From the NCBI GenBank assembly GCA_016235045.1, contig JACRME010000009.1, positions 62,001-126,000 on the forward strand: DNA of 64,000 nucleotides, written 5' to 3'. Shown piece by piece: positions 22,816 through 34,849 of this stretch; the first letter of the stretch is position 1, and each line of letters starts with the position of its first letter. Position numbers and translations under genes: made by a program. The notes below the pieces were generated by a model. The model had not been told where the DNA came from, ran no database searches, and was given only the letters and a program-made list of their open reading frames with translations. Origin of the DNA: Nitrosomonadales bacterium. GTDB lineage: Bacteria; Pseudomonadota; Gammaproteobacteria; Burkholderiales; Gallionellaceae.

Positions 22816-24107
22816 TCTCCAGCAGTGTAGTCGCCGGCCAGCAGCAGGTTAGGCAGCGCGGTCTGCTGCGAGGGGCGTTGCAGATCGGGCGAGCAGCAAA
22901 AAGTCGCGCGTTTTTCGGCGATCACCTGAAACCACTCCGGTTGTTCGGCGATGCCGAAGCTGTCGCGCAATTCGGCGACTACGCGGCGTGCCAGATCATC
23001 GCGACTCAAATCCTGGTGCATGCCTTCCGCGCTGATGACGGCGGCGAGCAAACCATGTTGCCGGGCGATCCGGCCCTTGTCGAACAGCCATTGGCTGAAG
23101 CGACGGTGCAGCCCGATCATGGCGTGCGGGAGCGCGACGTGGGCCGGGTATTGCAGGTAAACGGTGTAGATCGGCTGATATTCCAGATTTCCGATTTGCT
23201 CGACAGACTTTGCCAGGGCGGCAATGGGGCGCAACAGTTTTTCCGCGGCCGCAGGTGACGCAGCGCAAATGACATGGCTAAAGGAATGGCTGCCCTGTGC
23301 GGTGACCAGTTCGATGCCGTCTTGTTGCGGAACGATGGCATCCACACCGCAGGCAACGCAGACTTTTCCGCCGTGTCGTTCGATATAGGCCGCCGCCCGT
23401 TGCGGGAACAAGGCAGTGAAATCGAGGCGCGGCAGCAGCATGTCGCTGTCGGCACGGGATCGGTTCAGCGCATCGCGCAACACGTTCAGCAGTACTTGCG
23501 CGGAAGCCCTGTGGACAGGGGTGTTCAGGGCCGCGATGCATAATGGCTCCCACAGTTTGCAAGCCAGGTCGGCATCCTGTCCTTGTGCGGCGAGCAGTTC
23601 GGCGACGGTCATGTCGCAGGGCAAACGGAAATTCATGCGGCGCAGCGCAAGCATGAAACGCACGGCTTTCATGCGCTCGGCCCAGTTCAGCCCATGCGCG
23701 CGGAACAGTGCGACCAGCAAGTGGAGCGGGGCGGGCAGGCGCGGCGCCCTGAGCGAGAACTGTCCGTGCAGATCGAGCTGCAACGGCAGGCGCAGGAAGT
23801 CCTGCCCGATATTGCCGCCAACCAGTTCGATCAGGCGCAGGGTTTCACGGTAGCAGCCCAGCAGCAGATGCTGGCCGTTATCGAGCTGCGTGCTGCCGTG
23901 CAGCACGCCGCGGGCGCGGCCGCCAAGCTGTTTGGCACTTTCGAAGACAGTGACGGCGATGCCGCGGGAAGCGAGCTCTGCAGCTGCAGCCATCCCGGCG
24001 TAGCCGCCGCCGACGACAGCAAGGGTTATCGAATGAATTTCGGGAATGCTCCCACTCCCTCCCGGGGAGGGGCGGGGTGGGGGAGCGCACTTCAGTTCTG
24101 CCACCAC
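22740..24107 (-). CDS. hpnE: hydroxysqualene dehydroxylase HpnE (FAD-dependent); start codon uncertain
   Basis: VVGGGYAGMAAAAELASRGIAVTVFE FAD motif, directly downstream of hpnD. Confidence 0.85.
   Translation of the reverse strand: MVAELKCAPPPRPSPGGSGSIPEIHSITLAVVGGGYAGMAAAAELASRGIAVTVFESAKQLGGRARGVLHGSTQLDNGQHLLLGCYRETLRLIELVGGNIGQDFLRLPLQLDLHGQFSLRAPRLPAPLHLLVALFRAHGLNWAERMKAVRFMLALRRMNFRLPCDMTVAELLAAQGQDADLACKLWEPLCIAALNTPVHRASAQVLLNVLRDALNRSRADSDMLLPRLDFTALFPQRAAAYIERHGGKVCVACGVDAIVPQQDGIELVTAQGSHSFSHVICAASPAAAEKLLRPIAALAKSVEQIGNLEYQPIYTVYLQYPAHVALPHAMIGLHRRFSQWLFDKGRIARQHGLLAAVISAEGMHQDLSRDDLARRVVAELRDSFGIAEQPEWFQVIAEKRATFCCSPDLQRPSQQTALPNLLLAGDYTAGDYPATLEGAVMSGTACAWRVLSARK
24049..24085. 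repeat. REP-like palindromic element at the hpnD/hpnE junction
   Basis: ctcccactccctcccggggaggggcggggtgggggag; related in style to the element at 63060-63222. Confidence 0.5.
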
Positions 24108-24925
24108 GTCTTGAAGGCCAACCAGAGTTTGTAAGTTGAAGTGAGCGACACGCGTTCTTTCAGCACGTGGCAACCGCTGGTAACGATTTCGTCCAGTGTC
24201 GCTTGATAGATGGCTGCCATGATGATCCCGGTGCGCTGCGCCTTGCGATCGGCGGCGGGCAGATGCTTGAAGGCTTGCTGATAGTAGCGATGGGCGCGCT
24301 CGATCTGGAACGCCATCAGTTTCCGGAAATTCTCGGTTTCATGCCCGGTGAGGACGTCGGTGGCCGATACGTCGAACAGTTCCAGCTCGTCCATCGGCAG
24401 GTAGATGCGGTTGCGCCGGGCATCTTCCCCCACGTCGCGGATGATGTTGGTGAGCTGGAAGGCGATGCCAAGGTCGTGCGCATATTTCAGCGTCTGGCGG
24501 TCGGTGTAGCCGAATATCTCTGCGGATAATAACCCCACGACCGCCGCGACGCGGTAGCAATACAGTTGCAGCGATTCGAAGTCGGGGTAAAGAAACTGGT
24601 CGAGATCCATCTCCATGCCGTCGATGATCTCCTGCAGGTATTCCTGCGGCAGGTTGTATTCTTCGACGATATCCACCAGTGCCCGCGCCACCGGATGTTG
24701 CGGCTCGCCCGTGTAGATGTCCGCGACCTGGCCGCGCCACCAGTTGAGGGTGGTGCGCGCCACATTCTCGTCCGAGCATTCGTCCACCACATCGTCGACT
24801 TCGCGGCAGAAGGCATACAGCGCGACAATGGCACGGCGTTTGTCCTTCGGCAAAAACCGGAAGCTGTGGTAGAAACTGGAGCCGCTGGAGGCCGCCTTGT
24901 ATTGGCAGTACTGGTCTGGGGTCAT
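24092..24925 (-). CDS. hpnD: presqualene diphosphate synthase HpnD
   Basis: SGSSFYHSFRFLPKDKRRAIVALYAFCREVDDVVDE trans-isoprenyl synthase motif. Confidence 0.93.
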   Translation of the reverse strand: MTPDQYCQYKAASSGSSFYHSFRFLPKDKRRAIVALYAFCREVDDVVDECSDENVARTTLNWWRGQVADIYTGEPQHPVARALVDIVEEYNLPQEYLQEIIDGMEMDLDQFLYPDFESLQLYCYRVAAVVGLLSAEIFGYTDRQTLKYAHDLGIAFQLTNIIRDVGEDARRNRIYLPMDELELFDVSATDVLTGHETENFRKLMAFQIERAHRYYQQAFKHLPAADRKAQRTGIIMAAIYQATLDEIVTSGCHVLKERVSLTSTYKLWLAFKTWWQN

Positions 24926-24926
24926 G

Positions 24927-25742
24927 TCAGAAACGTAACGGTGCGCTCTTGGACAGCATGATAACCCAGTCCAGCGGACGCAAAACCGGGCGGTGACGAA
25001 ACATGTCGTAGTCTGCGGCGCTCAATTTGTCGAGGATGCGCAAGCCGCCCGCGACGATCATGCGCATCTCCAGCCCGATGCGCCCGGCGAGGATGCTGCC
25101 GAGCGGGGCACCGTGCAGCATCAGCGAGCGGGCGCGGTTTGCCTGGAATTCCATCAGCGCGCGCCAATGGCCATCGCAGATGCCCTGCGCGATGTGCGTC
25201 TCGTCAATGCCGTGTTTGGCCATCTCTTCCTGCGGCAAGTAGATGCGTCCGATGGCGTAATCCTTTGCCACATCCTGCCAGAAGTTGACGAGTTGCAGGG
25301 CAGTGCAAATGGCATCGGAATAGGCGAGGTTGACGGGCGTGGCTTCCCGGTACAGGTGCAGCAACAGATTGCCGACGGGATTGGCGGAGCGGCGGCAATA
25401 GTCCTGCAATTCGCCGTAATTGGCATAGCGTTTTTTTATTACGTCCTGCGAGAAGGCATCGAGCAGGTCGTGGAAGGGCTGCAAGGGCAGGGAGTGCTCC
25501 CCGATCTCGGCCGCCAGGCGTTTGAACAACGGCAGGAGCGGCGTTTCGCCTGCGGCGATGTGCATCAATTCGTCGCGGAATTCATCGAGTTGCCGCAGGC
25601 GCTCCGCGTCGGTCAGATTGCCCTCGTCGGCGATGTCGTCCGCTGCGCGGGCAAAATGGTAGATGGCGGCAACCGGCTTGCGCAGCCGCCTGGGCATGAG
25701 AATAGATGCAACGGGGAAGTTCTCGTAGTGACCGACAGTCAT
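24927..25742 (-). CDS. hpnC: hydroxysqualene synthase HpnC
   Basis: MTVGHYENFPVASILMPRRLRKPVAAIYHFARAADDIADEG. Confidence 0.93.
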   Translation of the reverse strand: MTVGHYENFPVASILMPRRLRKPVAAIYHFARAADDIADEGNLTDAERLRQLDEFRDELMHIAAGETPLLPLFKRLAAEIGEHSLPLQPFHDLLDAFSQDVIKKRYANYGELQDYCRRSANPVGNLLLHLYREATPVNLAYSDAICTALQLVNFWQDVAKDYAIGRIYLPQEEMAKHGIDETHIAQGICDGHWRALMEFQANRARSLMLHGAPLGSILAGRIGLEMRMIVAGGLRILDKLSAADYDMFRHRPVLRPLDWVIMLSKSAPLRF

Positions 25743-25752
25743 TGTGGAACGC

Positions 25753-26706
25753 TTATTTGGCGTATGGGCCAAGGAAACGGATACCGTTGAAATGAATCAG
25801 ATGAGTCGGGTCACTGGTACACCATACTTCGGTTTCCCAGGCAACGACGGATAGAAATTTACGCATAATTTCGCCCCGGTCGGGGAATGCTGTCACGAAC
25901 ACAAGCCCTGCTGTACTTGCTTTGAATAGATTGGAAAGCTCGGTATGGCGAATACCATCAACCGGGCCTCCGCTTGCAACAGCTTCCACCAGAATGAGCC
26001 AGTTTTTCTTTCGGTAGTAAATTACCACATCAGGCATTTTCCCGTGGTTACCCACCTTGACACCAAGTGTGTGAAGCAGTTTTTCATCGAAGTACCCCCA
26101 TTTTGTTCCAGTGTCGCCCACGTAAACAAGTTCACCTCCCGGTATAAAGCGAGGGATAAATTCTTCAATGATGGTTCGAATGAGGTCGGAGTGTTTCCCC
26201 GCGCTTAACTTGATTTCAAGTTCCTGGTTTATGACGACTGGGATTCGCTGCATGTCGCGGTGCAGGGCGAATTGATCTGCCAATGTTTGGCGTGTTTTCA
26301 AATAAGTGAGCAAGGATTTTTTCCAGTTCCTCGTACCAAATTTGCGGAGTAAGACGAGGGCGTTGAATTCCACCTGATAGCAGTTATCTGAGCTGTTGAC
26401 CGCTCTATCTGGTTTGTCCGGGTTGTGCAGTAATATTCCCGCTGCAACAAGCTGTTTGACGCTATATTTCCTGATGCTTTCCCGTGTGTTTTCGGCGTAA
26501 TTTCGATCAAGTTTTTCACGGGCGAAGTCAAGGATGGCGCGAATGCCCAACATGGGATTGCTGGCTTTGTCCCATGTCTTCGTGTTGGGTAAATCGAGTA
26601 AGGCCAACAGGCAAATAGCCGTTCTATCGTTCAATTGCTCATTGGGCATGCCAATCTGCCTGAGAACATCCAAAGCCTCTTCGATCCGCACTTGTTTTGT
26701 GGTCAT
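25753..26706 (-). CDS. type II restriction endonuclease, BsuBI/PstI-like
   Basis: C-terminal YVGDTGTKWGYFDEKLLHTLGVKVGNHGKMPDVVIYYRKKNWLILVEAVASGGPVDGIRHTEL resembles the BsuBI/PstI family; paired with a methyltransferase. Confidence 0.85.
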   Translation of the reverse strand: MTTKQVRIEEALDVLRQIGMPNEQLNDRTAICLLALLDLPNTKTWDKASNPMLGIRAILDFAREKLDRNYAENTRESIRKYSVKQLVAAGILLHNPDKPDRAVNSSDNCYQVEFNALVLLRKFGTRNWKKSLLTYLKTRQTLADQFALHRDMQRIPVVINQELEIKLSAGKHSDLIRTIIEEFIPRFIPGGELVYVGDTGTKWGYFDEKLLHTLGVKVGNHGKMPDVVIYYRKKNWLILVEAVASGGPVDGIRHTELSNLFKASTAGLVFVTAFPDRGEIMRKFLSVVAWETEVWCTSDPTHLIHFNGIRFLGPYAK

Positions 26707-28157
26707 GCTAGTTCTAGTTCCTCAATCAATCGGTCAATGCTGGTTTGATTGTTTGGCTGATTCTTGGCGCGTTGACCGAGTAATTGTAACTGCTCTCGGC
26801 TGGGGTAGCGCATATTGCGCAGGTCTGTGGCATTGACCTGCGTGTGGCCAGAGAACTCTCTAAAATGTTCGTCAAGAATAGTTGAATTAAGAAATGTACT
26901 TAGTCCTTTGGCCGTGTCCTCGTCCATGCCGTGTTTATCAATATGAAATACATTCCAATGATTCTCAAAGCCGATGTGTGCTGTATTTAATGCTTCGTAA
27001 GGCAAGTGATAGGCAACGAGACGGCGGCGCTCCTCTTTTGCGGTAAATCGCTTAACCAGTACATAGTGACCACGCGGCATCAGCCATTTGCGCACATCGT
27101 TAGCAAGTTGGAGGGCGTTCGGTTTCTTGTGCTGTTTTGGCCAACTTAGAACACCGTCACTAAAATGATGGGGATAGAGCAGGGGGGCAGTGTCATCTCC
27201 GGGTATATCCCGCCAATAGTCTTTCATCCGAAAATCCACAACCGGTCCGGTGCAAACCGCCAGACCGATGTCGTGCAATGTGTGTGTGCAATGCATTGGC
27301 GAGATGGAGTGTTCTGCGGATGTCGGAATGTGGATGAATTGCTCTGCGTCGTTTGGCTTTACGATCACGGCGGCATCAAGCATTGTTTGACGGTAGTCAA
27401 GAAATTTGCCGTCATGCGAGGTGGATACAATGACTGAGCCTTGCGGCTCTCCTTTGACCAAGTGAATGATGATGTTCTCTTGCAGAACGTCATCCTCTTG
27501 AAACGCCTGATTACGGCTTTCGAACAAATGCAACTGGCGTATGGAGCAAGTTCGTAATATCAAATCGCGAAAAGGGCGGTAATAACTTCCGTTACAAAAC
27601 GAGCGGGGAATAATGGCGACGACCTCGCCTCCTTCTTTCATCAGCAGAACGGCCAGTGCAACGAAAGCCGTGTACAAATTGACCGTCTCAATATCTACCA
27701 TTCGCAACAGTTTGCGGTGTTTTGAGTTGCTGGGTATTTTTTTATACGGGGGATTGAGAATCGCGTGGGTGTAGCGATTGTCGCTGTCAAACTGTATGGC
27801 GAAAGTTGCGTCTTCGATAAAGTCTGCAGCATGAATACGGGCTTGAATTTTACCTTGTCCGTGTTGCACAAAATCATCGAGCGTATTTTTAAGGTAGCCA
27901 CCTAGAATGCTGTCGATCTCCCATGTTTCAGCATCGACTACCGTACCGTTTTGTAGTGCCCTGTCTAAAAAAGCGGAAGTTAAGGAGCCCACCCCTGCGC
28001 CTGCATCCAGCAATCTAGCTTTGCCGTTGTATGAAAACAGTGAAGCCATAAACCCGGCAATAGGTGAGGGGGTCATATATTGACCAAGTTCAGAGCGGCG
28101 CTGAGAGTCCAGCAATCTGCTGGCTTCGCGTCTAACTTGGTCAATAAGAATAGTCAT
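26703..28157 (-). CDS. DNA adenine-N6 methyltransferase of the type II RM pair (Eco57I/PstI-like)
   Basis: LGQYMTPSPIAGFMASLF, LLDAGAGVGSLTSAFLD, HAILNPPYKKI (NPPY); ATGA overlap with the endonuclease gene. Confidence 0.9.
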   Translation of the reverse strand: MTILIDQVRREASRLLDSQRRSELGQYMTPSPIAGFMASLFSYNGKARLLDAGAGVGSLTSAFLDRALQNGTVVDAETWEIDSILGGYLKNTLDDFVQHGQGKIQARIHAADFIEDATFAIQFDSDNRYTHAILNPPYKKIPSNSKHRKLLRMVDIETVNLYTAFVALAVLLMKEGGEVVAIIPRSFCNGSYYRPFRDLILRTCSIRQLHLFESRNQAFQEDDVLQENIIIHLVKGEPQGSVIVSTSHDGKFLDYRQTMLDAAVIVKPNDAEQFIHIPTSAEHSISPMHCTHTLHDIGLAVCTGPVVDFRMKDYWRDIPGDDTAPLLYPHHFSDGVLSWPKQHKKPNALQLANDVRKWLMPRGHYVLVKRFTAKEERRRLVAYHLPYEALNTAHIGFENHWNVFHIDKHGMDEDTAKGLSTFLNSTILDEHFREFSGHTQVNATDLRNMRYPSREQLQLLGQRAKNQPNNQTSIDRLIEELELA

Positions 28158-28160
28158 GGA

Positions 28161-29066
28161 TTAACGAAAATCGTTCTTGTTCAGCAGGAACACGAATCCA
28201 TCCCCCGCGCTGACATCCAGCCAGGTAAATGGCAGGCCGGGGAAAACGGCTTCGAGCACATCGCGGTTGTGGCCGATTTCGACAACGAGGATGCCATTGC
28301 CGGTTAGATGTTCTGCCGCGTGCTCGAGGATGGCGCGCGTGGCGTCCAGCCCGTCGCTGCCGCTGCCGAGCGCGAGTTTGGGTTCGTACTTGTATTCCTG
28401 CGGCAATGCGGCGACCGAAGGTGCATCCACATAGGGCGGATTGCTGATGATGAGGTCGTATTTTTTGCCCTTGAGATTGGCAAACAGGTCGGACTCGATC
28501 AGGGAAATGCGGTCTTCCAGCGCGTAATCGGTCACGTTGTACTGGGCCACGTCCAGCGCGTCGGCAGACAGGTCGACGGCATCGACATGCGCATTGGGGA
28601 AGGCATGTGCGGCGAGGATCGCGAGGCAACCGCTGCCGGTACACATGTCCAGCACGTTGTGGATACGTTCCGCATCGCTGATCCATGGCACGAGTTGTTC
28701 GCGCAGTAATTCGGCGATGAACGAGCGCGGCACGATGACGCGTTCATCCACATAGAAAGACAGGTCGCCCAGCCATGCCTGATTGGTCAGGTAGGCGGCC
28801 GGAATGCGTTGCTCCGTTCGCCGCTCGATGATGTCCAGCACATCGTAAATTTCCGACTGCGTCAGCCTGGCATCGAGGAATGGCTCCAGCCGATCCAGCG
28901 GCAGGTTCAGGGTATGCAGGATGAGGTAAGCCGCTTCGTCGAAGGCATTCGCGCTGCCGTGGCCGAAGAACAACTCGGCCTCGTTGAAACGGCTGACCGC
29001 GAAGCGCAGGCAATCGCGCACCGTCTTGAGCGAGGCGCTGGCTTCCGAAAAATGATTGATGTCCAT
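28161..29066 (-). CDS. prmB: protein-(glutamine-N5) methyltransferase PrmB
   Basis: VLDMCTGSGCLAILAAHAFP, YDLIISNPPYVDAPSV. Confidence 0.94.
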   Translation of the reverse strand: MDINHFSEASASLKTVRDCLRFAVSRFNEAELFFGHGSANAFDEAAYLILHTLNLPLDRLEPFLDARLTQSEIYDVLDIIERRTEQRIPAAYLTNQAWLGDLSFYVDERVIVPRSFIAELLREQLVPWISDAERIHNVLDMCTGSGCLAILAAHAFPNAHVDAVDLSADALDVAQYNVTDYALEDRISLIESDLFANLKGKKYDLIISNPPYVDAPSVAALPQEYKYEPKLALGSGSDGLDATRAILEHAAEHLTGNGILVVEIGHNRDVLEAVFPGLPFTWLDVSAGDGFVFLLNKNDFR

Positions 29067-29097
29067 TTGTTCCCCCTCTTTACGCCGGTGAGCGCTA

Positions 29098-31744
<2,647 letters not shown>

Positions 31745-31762
31745 GGTTTTACCTCAGAAGCA

Positions 31763-31806
31763 GGATTTTGGATTCGGGAATCAGGATTTGGCTAAATCCA
31801 AAATCC
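31763..31806. repeat. inverted repeat GGATTTTGGATT ... AAATCCAAAATCC between pilU and dapD
   Basis: 31763-31774 pairs with 31794-31806. Confidence 0.6.
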
Positions 31807-31824
31807 AAGCTCCCAAATCCAGAT

Positions 31825-32646
31825 TTAGATTCCGCGTAGCAATTCATTGATCCCCGTCTTGCCCAGCGTCTTGGCATCGACCTTCTTGACGATGATCGCA
31901 GCGTACAGACTGTACTTGCCGTCCCTGGAGGGCAGGCTGCCGCTGACGACGACCGACCCGGCCGGAACCCGGCCATAATGTATCTCGCCGGTTTCGCGGT
32001 CGTAGATCTTGGTGCTTTGGCTGATGAAAACGCCCATCGAGATCACCGAGCCTTCTTCCACGACCACGCCCTCGACGATTTCCGAGCGCGCGCCGATGAA
32101 ACAGTTGTCTTCGATGATGGTGGGGTTGGCCTGCACCGGCTCCAGCACGCCGCCGATGCCGACGCCGCCGCTCAAGTGGACGTTCTTGCCGATTTGCGAG
32201 CAGGAGCCGACCGTCGCCCAGGTGTCGACCATGGTGCCTTCGTCCACGTAGGCCCCGATGTTGACGTAAGACGGCATCAGCACCACGTTCCTGGCGATGT
32301 AGGCGCCGCGGCGGGCGGCGGCGGGCGGCACCACGCGGAAGCCGCCTTCGCGGAATTCCTTGGAGTTGTAGTCGGCGAACTTGGAGGGAACCTTGTCGAA
32401 ATAGTTGGTAAAGCCGCCCTTGATAAAGGTATTGTCCTCGATGCGGAACGACAGCAGCACGGCCTTCTTGATCCATTGATGCGTGACCCACGCCCCGTCG
32501 ATTTTTTCCGCCACGCGCAATTTGCCCTGATCGAGATATTCGATGACGGTGTTGATGGTCTCTTTCAGTTGCGCATCCACATTGCGCGGGGTGATGTCGG
32601 CACGGCGTTCAAAGGCTTCTTCGATGATGGCTTGCAGTTGCGGCAT
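31825..32646 (-). CDS. dapD: tetrahydrodipicolinate N-succinyltransferase
   Basis: Left-handed beta-helix hexapeptide repeats, [40 protein letters not shown]. Confidence 0.96.
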   Translation of the reverse strand: MPQLQAIIEEAFERRADITPRNVDAQLKETINTVIEYLDQGKLRVAEKIDGAWVTHQWIKKAVLLSFRIEDNTFIKGGFTNYFDKVPSKFADYNSKEFREGGFRVVPPAAARRGAYIARNVVLMPSYVNIGAYVDEGTMVDTWATVGSCSQIGKNVHLSGGVGIGGVLEPVQANPTIIEDNCFIGARSEIVEGVVVEEGSVISMGVFISQSTKIYDRETGEIHYGRVPAGSVVVSGSLPSRDGKYSLYAAIIVKKVDAKTLGKTGINELLRGI

Positions 32647-32654
32647 GGCTTTTC

Positions 32655-33848
32655 CTAATCTAGTTTTTGGGTGAATTCGGCGATGCGTCGTGCGGCTTCC
32701 AGGGTTTCGTCCAGATTGGCGACCAGCGCCAGGCGGATGAAATTCGCGCCGGGATTGATTCCGTGCGCTTCGCGGGCCAGGAAGCTGCCGGGCAACACCG
32801 ACACATTATAGTCGCGGTACAGTTGTTGCGCGAAGGCTGTGTCGGGGATGGGGGTTTTGATCCAAAGGTAGAAACCGGCATCCGGTTTGGTCACGGGCAG
32901 CACCGGAGCGAGCAGGGCGATGACTTTGGCGAATTTTTCCGAGTAAAGCAGGCGGTTTTCGGCCACATGCGCCTCGTCGTTCCATGCCGCAATCGTCGCA
33001 TTCTGAACCGCCGGATTCATCGCGCAGCCATGATAGGTGCGGTACAGCGCGAATTGCTTCAGGATGCCGGCATCTCCGGCAACGAAACCGGAGCGAAGGC
33101 CCGGCACGTTGGAGCGCTTGGACAGGCTGGAGAACACCACCAGATTCGCATAGTCGCTGCGCCCCAGGGTTTGTGCGGCTTGCAGCGCGCCCAACGGCTT
33201 GTCCGCGCCGAAATAGATTTCGGAATAGCACTCGTCGGCAGCGATGACGAAACCGTAACGGTCGCTCATTTCGAACAGGGTTTTCCATTCTGCCAACGGC
33301 ATGACGCGTCCGTTCGGGTTGCCCGGCGAACAGACATAGATGAGTTGCGTGCGCTGCCAGGTCGCTTCCGGCAGTTGGCCGAAATTCAGCGCATTGCCGT
33401 CTTCCGGCAGGGTATTGAGGAAATACGGGGTCGCACCCGCAAGCAGCGCCGATCCTTCATAGATCTGGTAGAACGGATTCGGGCAGACGACGACCGGATT
33501 TTCCCGGTCGCGGTCGATCACTGCCTGGGCGAAGGCAAACAGAGCCTCGCGACTGCCGTTCACCGGCAGGATCTGGGTCTCCGCATCCGGCATCGGGATG
33601 CCATAGCGGGAGGCCAGCCAGTTGGCGATGGCAGTTCGCAAGGCTGCGCTGCCGGTGGTTGTGGGATAATTCGCCAGCCCGTCCAGCCCTGCGATGAGGG
33701 CCTCCTTGATGAACCGGGGCGTTGCATGCTTGGGCTCCCCGATGTGCAGACAGATCGGTTTTAGCGTTTTGTTGGATGTTACTTCGCCGAACAACCGGGT
33801 GAGTTTCTGGAAAGGATAAGGCTGCAGCTTGTTTAGATCGCGATTCAT
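32655..33848 (-). CDS. dapC: succinyldiaminopimelate transaminase DapC (class I/II aminotransferase)
   Basis: PLP aminotransferase motifs [17 protein letters not shown]; next to dapD. Confidence 0.9.
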   Translation of the reverse strand: MNRDLNKLQPYPFQKLTRLFGEVTSNKTLKPICLHIGEPKHATPRFIKEALIAGLDGLANYPTTTGSAALRTAIANWLASRYGIPMPDAETQILPVNGSREALFAFAQAVIDRDRENPVVVCPNPFYQIYEGSALLAGATPYFLNTLPEDGNALNFGQLPEATWQRTQLIYVCSPGNPNGRVMPLAEWKTLFEMSDRYGFVIAADECYSEIYFGADKPLGALQAAQTLGRSDYANLVVFSSLSKRSNVPGLRSGFVAGDAGILKQFALYRTYHGCAMNPAVQNATIAAWNDEAHVAENRLLYSEKFAKVIALLAPVLPVTKPDAGFYLWIKTPIPDTAFAQQLYRDYNVSVLPGSFLAREAHGINPGANFIRLALVANLDETLEAARRIAEFTQKLD

Positions 33849-33899
33849 CGAGGTTTCACAACGTTCTGGAATTCAGCGCGCATTATAAGGGTCGGGCAA

Positions 33900-34787
33900 G
33901 TGCCATCAAAACAAAATGTGATGCCGGTTGCGGGGGTTCTGAGCGGTGCATTGGTATGGGGATTGATCTGGTATCCCTACCGGGTATTGCAGGATGTCGG
34001 CGTGTCGGGCGCCCTGGCAACATTCATCACCTACGTGCTGGCCATGTTGTGCGGTGTTTTTATGTTGCCGCGGGTGTGGCGGGAGCGCTCTGCACTCGGT
34101 GGATGGACGGTGGTATTGGTGCTGAGTGCCGGCTGGGCAAACCTCGGCTACGTTCTGGCGATGCTGCATGGCGAAGTGATGCGCGTGTTGCTGCTGTTCT
34201 ATCTCGCCCCGGTGTGGACGATCCTGTTTTCGTTTTGGCTGCTGAACGAGCGGCTCAACCGTTACGGTTTTCTCGTTATTGCCTTGTCGTTGTGCGGCGC
34301 AATCGTCATGTTATGGGAGCCGGGCATGGGCACGCCGTTGCCGAACAGCTTCTCGGAATGGCTCGGTTTGTCCGCCGGGATGGGGTTTGCGCTTTCCAAT
34401 GTGGTCTCGCGGCGTGCCGCGCATCTGAGCATCGAGGCGAAATCGTTCAGTTTGTGGCTGGGCACCGCCGCGCTGACATTGCCATTCATTTTGTGGCAAG
34501 GCGGCCTGGCCGGGCAGGTGACTGCAATTTCGCCGCAATCCTGGGCCATGCTGGTGCTGATGGGCGTGGTGCTCTGCGCCATCGGCTATGCCGTGCAATA
34601 TGGCGTCACTCATCTTCCGGCCAATCGTGCCGTCGTGCTGTTTCTGTTTGAATTGGTGGTCGCCGCGCTGGCTTCGTACTTGCTTGCCAATGAAGCAATG
34701 GAGCTGCGCGACTGGATAGGCGCTGCGTTTATCATTTTTGCCAGTTTTCTGTCGGGGAAATTGTGTCCGGGCAAGGGCGTGGGGTAG
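33900..34787 (+). CDS. EamA/DMT family transporter
   Basis: Ten hydrophobic segments; GALVWGLIWYPYRVL and second EamA repeat. Confidence 0.88.
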   Translation: MPSKQNVMPVAGVLSGALVWGLIWYPYRVLQDVGVSGALATFITYVLAMLCGVFMLPRVWRERSALGGWTVVLVLSAGWANLGYVLAMLHGEVMRVLLLFYLAPVWTILFSFWLLNERLNRYGFLVIALSLCGAIVMLWEPGMGTPLPNSFSEWLGLSAGMGFALSNVVSRRAAHLSIEAKSFSLWLGTAALTLPFILWQGGLAGQVTAISPQSWAMLVLMGVVLCAIGYAVQYGVTHLPANRAVVLFLFELVVAALASYLLANEAMELRDWIGAAFIIFASFLSGKLCPGKGVG

Positions 34788-34849
34788 ACTGCGCCCGGTT
34801 TTCAGGCACCGATTTCCAAACCGATGCGCCAAGCAAGGATTCACCGGAC

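Noticed and set aside
25753-28157. Avoidance of CTGCAG as evidence for RM specificity
   Set aside because: CTGCAG occurs in the window (for example 356-361 and near 2353), so no avoidance can be claimed without statistics.
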